From positions 1-7,963 of the forward strand of contig JANXYT010000436.1 of NCBI GenBank assembly GCA_025355915.1: a DNA stretch of 7,963 bases, read 5' to 3'. A program made the translations under genes and the position numbers. Position 1 is the stretch's first letter; every line of letters begins with the position of its first letter. This stretch comes from Holophagaceae bacterium. Its GTDB lineage: Bacteria > Acidobacteriota > Holophagae > Holophagales > Holophagaceae. The notes under the pieces were generated by a model, which saw only the letters and a program-made list of their open reading frames with translations, had not been told where the DNA came from and made no database searches. Of this stretch, positions 5,380 through 7,963 are shown one piece after another.

Positions 5380-7443
5380 TCAGACCGAGAAGTAGCGAGC
5401 CTGCGGATGCCAGGCCACGAGGGCGCTGGTGCTGTACTCGGGGTCCATCTGGTGGCTGTCGGAGAGGTGGACGCCGATCGCGCTGCCCTGCAGCAGGTCC
5501 AGGATGGGCCCGTTGCCTTCGAGGTCCGAGCAGGCGGGGTAACCGTAGGAATAGCGGGAGCCCTGGTAGCCCTGGGCGAAGAGGGCGCGGCCCGGCAGGT
5601 CCTTGGCGTGAATGCCCAACTCCCGGCGGATGCGGGCATGGAGGCGCTCGGCGTAGGCCTCGGTGAGTTCCGTGGCGAGGCCGTGGAAGGCGAAGTAATC
5701 CGCGTAGCCGTCGTCCTGGTAGAGCTTCGCCGCGTGATCCGCCGCAGCCTGGCTTAGGGTGACGAGCTGGAGGGCCAGCACGTCGGTCTGATCAGCACGG
5801 AAAAAATCAGGAATGCAGAGGCGCCGCCCAGTCGTCTGCCGTGGGAAGGTCAGCAGGGCCAAGCTGCGCTCGCGGTCCGCGGGATCGAACACGCGCAAGG
5901 CATCTCCTTCGGCGCGACAGGGGAAGTAGCCATACTGGGCCTTCGGGTGGAAGAGCGGGTCGGCCGCGAGGCGTTCCTTCCACCGCGCCAGCTGGGGCAC
6001 GGCCTTGTCCCGGAGCATGGCGGTGAAGGCCTCATCGCCTTGGCTGCCCTGGCTGAAGCCCCAGCGGTTGCGGATCAAGGCGAACGCATCCAGATGCTCG
6101 AACAAGTCCACCGGCGCATCCGTCAGCTCGCGCACACCCCAGAAGGGCGGCTCCGGCGATGGCCCTTCATGCCGCACCCAGCTGCTCTGACCTTGCGCGG
6201 TCAGTGGAACCGCGGCGCCACCCCTTTTCAGTATTCTTATCTCTCCAGCCGCAGCCGCGACTGGAGCAGGTGCAAGCGCGCCCATCTCTCCCGAGATGAT
6301 CGCCTGCATGTGCCGCAGGCCCTCGAAAGCATCCTCCGCGTAGAAGACCGAACCCGAGTAGGCGCGGCGGCAATCCCCCTCCACGTAGTCGCGGGTGAGG
6401 GCGGCGCCGCCAAGAATCACGGGCACCTTCAGGCCCTGTTCCTCCATGAAATGCAGGTTCTCTTTCATGATCACCGTGGACTTCACCAGCAGGCCCGACA
6501 GCCCGATGGCCTCGGCGGGCCAGGCCTCCAGCTCCTTGAGGATGGCCTCGATGGGCTGCTTGATGCCCAGGTTCTTCACCTCGAAGCCGTTGTTGCTGAG
6601 GATGATATCCACCAGGTTCTTGCCGATGTCGTGGACATCGCCCTTGACGGTGGCCAGCAGGATGCGCCCCTTCTGGTAGTTCGATTCCTTGGGCAGGTGC
6701 GGCTCGATGCGCCGGATGGCGGCTTTCATGGCCTCGGCGCTTTCCAGCACAAAGGGCAGCTGCATCTCGCCCGCGCCAAAGCGCTCGCCCACCACCTTCA
6801 TGGCATCGAGCAGCACCTCGTTGATGAGCTTCAGCGGATCGTGGTCCTGCAGGGCCTCGTCCACGTCCGCCAGGATGGCCTGCTTTTCCCCGTCGAGGAT
6901 GCCGCGGCGGAGGCGCTCCAGCACCGGGAGGTCCGCGCGGTGTTCGTCCGCCACGGCGGCCTTGCGATCGCTGAAGCGCCCCAGGACGGTCTTGAGGGGG
7001 TCGTAGTTCTCTGTGCGCCGGTCGAAGATCAGATCCTCGATCATGCGGCGGTCCTCAGGATCGATCTTCGCCACGGGGATGACCTTCGAGGCGTTGAAGA
7101 TGGCCATATCCAGGCCGTGTTTCACGCCGTGGTAGAGCATGAGGGCATTGAGCACGTGGCGGGTCGCGGGATTCAAGCCGAAGCTCACGTTGCTGACGCC
7201 GAGGATGGTCATGACGCCCGGAAGCTCCGCCTTGATGAGCTTCAGGGCCTCGAGGGTCTCCACGGCGGATCCGCGGAATTCCTCATCGCCGCTGCCCAGG
7301 GTGAAGGTCAGCGGATCGATGATCAGGTCGCCGGGATCGAGGCCGTACTCCCCCACGGCCAAGGCGTAGAGGCGCTTCGCCACCGCCAGCTTCTGTTCGC
7401 GGGTCTTGGCCATGCCCCGCTCATCAATGGTGAGGGCGACCAC
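5380..7443 (-). CDS. metH: Cobalamin-dependent methionine synthase, downstream fragment (after an in-frame stop)
   Basis: MetH moves a methyl group from methyl-tetrahydrofolate through methylcobalamin to homocysteine, making methionine in the cytoplasm. Counting from the GTG at 7443, residues 1-155 are the C-terminal part of the folate-binding barrel (for example VSNVSFGLNP, 83-92). Residues about 165-258 are the helical cap of the cobalamin module. Residues 259-385 bind B12: DVHDIGKN (269-276) holds the cobalt-ligand His271, with SGLLVKS (316-322) and GGAALT (345-350). An Ala/Pro-rich linker (about 386-425) leads to the reactivation domain (about 430-687), with RYSYGYPACSDL (630-641) at the AdoMet site. 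The C-terminus is intact. The frame continues upstream without a shift for 16 more codons (to 7491) up to the TAA at 7492-7494. No Shine-Dalgarno precedes the GTG at 7443, so that start is only a formal one. Alone, this piece lacks the homocysteine domain and half the folate barrel and could not make methionine. Confidence 0.85.
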   Translation of the reverse strand: MVALTIDERGMAKTREQKLAVAKRLYALAVGEYGLDPGDLIIDPLTFTLGSGDEEFRGSAVETLEALKLIKAELPGVMTILGVSNVSFGLNPATRHVLNALMLYHGVKHGLDMAIFNASKVIPVAKIDPEDRRMIEDLIFDRRTENYDPLKTVLGRFSDRKAAVADEHRADLPVLERLRRGILDGEKQAILADVDEALQDHDPLKLINEVLLDAMKVVGERFGAGEMQLPFVLESAEAMKAAIRRIEPHLPKESNYQKGRILLATVKGDVHDIGKNLVDIILSNNGFEVKNLGIKQPIEAILKELEAWPAEAIGLSGLLVKSTVIMKENLHFMEEQGLKVPVILGGAALTRDYVEGDCRRAYSGSVFYAEDAFEGLRHMQAIISGEMGALAPAPVAAAAGEIRILKRGGAAVPLTAQGQSSWVRHEGPSPEPPFWGVRELTDAPVDLFEHLDAFALIRNRWGFSQGSQGDEAFTAMLRDKAVPQLARWKERLAADPLFHPKAQYGYFPCRAEGDALRVFDPADRERSLALLTFPRQTTGRRLCIPDFFRADQTDVLALQLVTLSQAAADHAAKLYQDDGYADYFAFHGLATELTEAYAERLHARIRRELGIHAKDLPGRALFAQGYQGSRYSYGYPACSDLEGNGPILDLLQGSAIGVHLSDSHQMDPEYSTSALVAWHPQARYFSV

Positions 7444-7491
7444 CGCTGCGCCATAGGTCTTGCACAGCTCCAGGACATTGCGGGCATTGGC

Positions 7492-7494
7492 TTA
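7492..7494 (-). other. metH: In-frame TAA stop interrupting metH
   Basis: Minus-strand reading goes from Phe-Glu-Asp-Gly into TAA and then straight into Ala-Asn-Ala-Arg-Asn-Val in the same frame, with normal MetH wording on both sides. One base change to GAA (Glu) restores an expected residue. TAA ends the PAS-activator gene normally, so recoding is unlikely. Confidence 0.9.
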
Positions 7495-7963
7495 GCCATC
7501 CTCGAATTTGATGGAGTTCACCACGCACTTGCCCGGAGACAACTGCAGGGAGCGTTCGATGACCGGAAACTCGGTGCTGTCGATCATCAAGGGCAGGGTG
7601 ATCTGGGAGACCAGGCGGCGCAGCAATTCGTCCGCATCGCGCACTTCGTCCCGACCCACGTAGGCCACGCAGAGATCCAGCAGGTGGGCACCCTCCTTCT
7701 GCTGCTCCTTGGCCAGGGTGATCATGCCGTCCCAGTCCTCGGCGGCCAGCAGGTCCCGGAATTTCTTGGAGCCATTCGCATTGGTCCGCTCGCCGACGAT
7801 CAGGGGCGCAGGTTCCTGCTTGAGGGCGACGCTCTGGTACAGGCTGGCGGCGCTGCGCTCCAGTTTTGGGGTGCGCTTCGGCGCGTTGAGTTTTTCCACG
7901 CCCGGGGCCAGGGCGCGAATGTGATCGGGTGTGGTGCCGCAGCAGCCGCCCAGGATGGCGATG
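7492..7963 (-). CDS. metH: Cobalamin-dependent methionine synthase, upstream fragment (5' end outside the window, ends at an in-frame stop)
   Basis: This part enters at the right edge in mid-gene; its first complete codon ends at 7962. The first visible residues, IAILGGCCGTTP, are the end of the homocysteine-binding barrel, where the paired cysteines help to bind the catalytic zinc. A short linker follows. The folate-binding barrel then begins with PLIVGERTNANGSKKF and continues through LLDLCVAYVGRDE and PLMIDSTEF to VVNSIKFEDG, where TAA cuts it. The GTG at 7899 is an internal valine codon, not the true start. Full MetH proteins are about 1,150-1,230 residues, so roughly the first 300 residues lie beyond the window. 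The piece as it stands could fold the homocysteine domain but not a complete folate barrel. It is read as the front half of one broken gene together with 5380-7491. Confidence 0.85.
   Translation of the reverse strand, partial: IAILGGCCGTTPDHIRALAPGVEKLNAPKRTPKLERSAASLYQSVALKQEPAPLIVGERTNANGSKKFRDLLAAEDWDGMITLAKEQQKEGAHLLDLCVAYVGRDEVRDADELLRRLVSQITLPLMIDSTEFPVIERSLQLSPGKCVVNSIKFEDG

Noticed and set aside
7444..7494. Read-through or recoding of the metH TAA, or a natural two-subunit MetH
   Set aside because: TAA is used as an ordinary stop for the PAS-activator gene, there is no ribosome binding site for the second piece, and the break lies inside one barrel domain.
1..7963. tRNA or rRNA genes, CRISPR arrays, insertion sequences, attachment sites
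   Set aside because: No regularly spaced repeats, transposase wording, terminal repeats or tRNA-like cloverleaf were seen on either strand.

Overview
The window carries three genes, all on the minus strand, so transcription runs from high to low coordinates. The organism looks like a Gram-negative-type bacterium that uses sigma-54 heavily. The wording of the methionine synthase and the GC-rich coding suggest Acidobacteriota, perhaps the Holophaga/Geothrix group. That placement is inference from remembered protein wording, not a search.

Region 1 (5380-7963) is most of metH, cobalamin-dependent methionine synthase. It runs off the right edge at the zinc-binding Gly-Gly-Cys-Cys motif of the homocysteine domain. 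One in-frame TAA at 7492-7494, inside the methyl-tetrahydrofolate barrel, splits it. The reading frame is the same on both sides and no sequence is missing, so this is either a recent nonsense mutation or a single-base sequence error.

Region 2 (5064-5379) is a 316-bp spacer. It holds a possible metH terminator, a GG-N10-GC promoter-like element and a short inverted repeat. Region 3 (2874-5063) encodes a 729-residue sigma-54 activator with two tandem PAS domains, an AAA+ domain and an FhlA-like Fis-type helix-turn-helix.

Region 4 (2520-2873) is a 354-bp spacer with four inverted repeats and a second promoter-like element. That element matches the one in region 2 at 14 of 15 bases. Region 5 (81-2519) is the most unusual gene: an 812-residue protein in which a complete GT-B (GT4-like) glycosyltransferase is fused in frame to a complete sigma-54 AAA+ domain and a Fis-type helix-turn-helix. 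The glycosyltransferase sits where a sensory domain normally sits.

The reading I favour, as inference, is two sigma-54 activators side by side. One senses through PAS domains; the other has an enzyme as its input domain. Both may be transcribed from related sigma-54 promoters. The enzyme-fused activator could couple sugar-nucleotide supply or glycan synthesis to transcription. metH appears to be an unrelated neighbour of visibly higher GC content.
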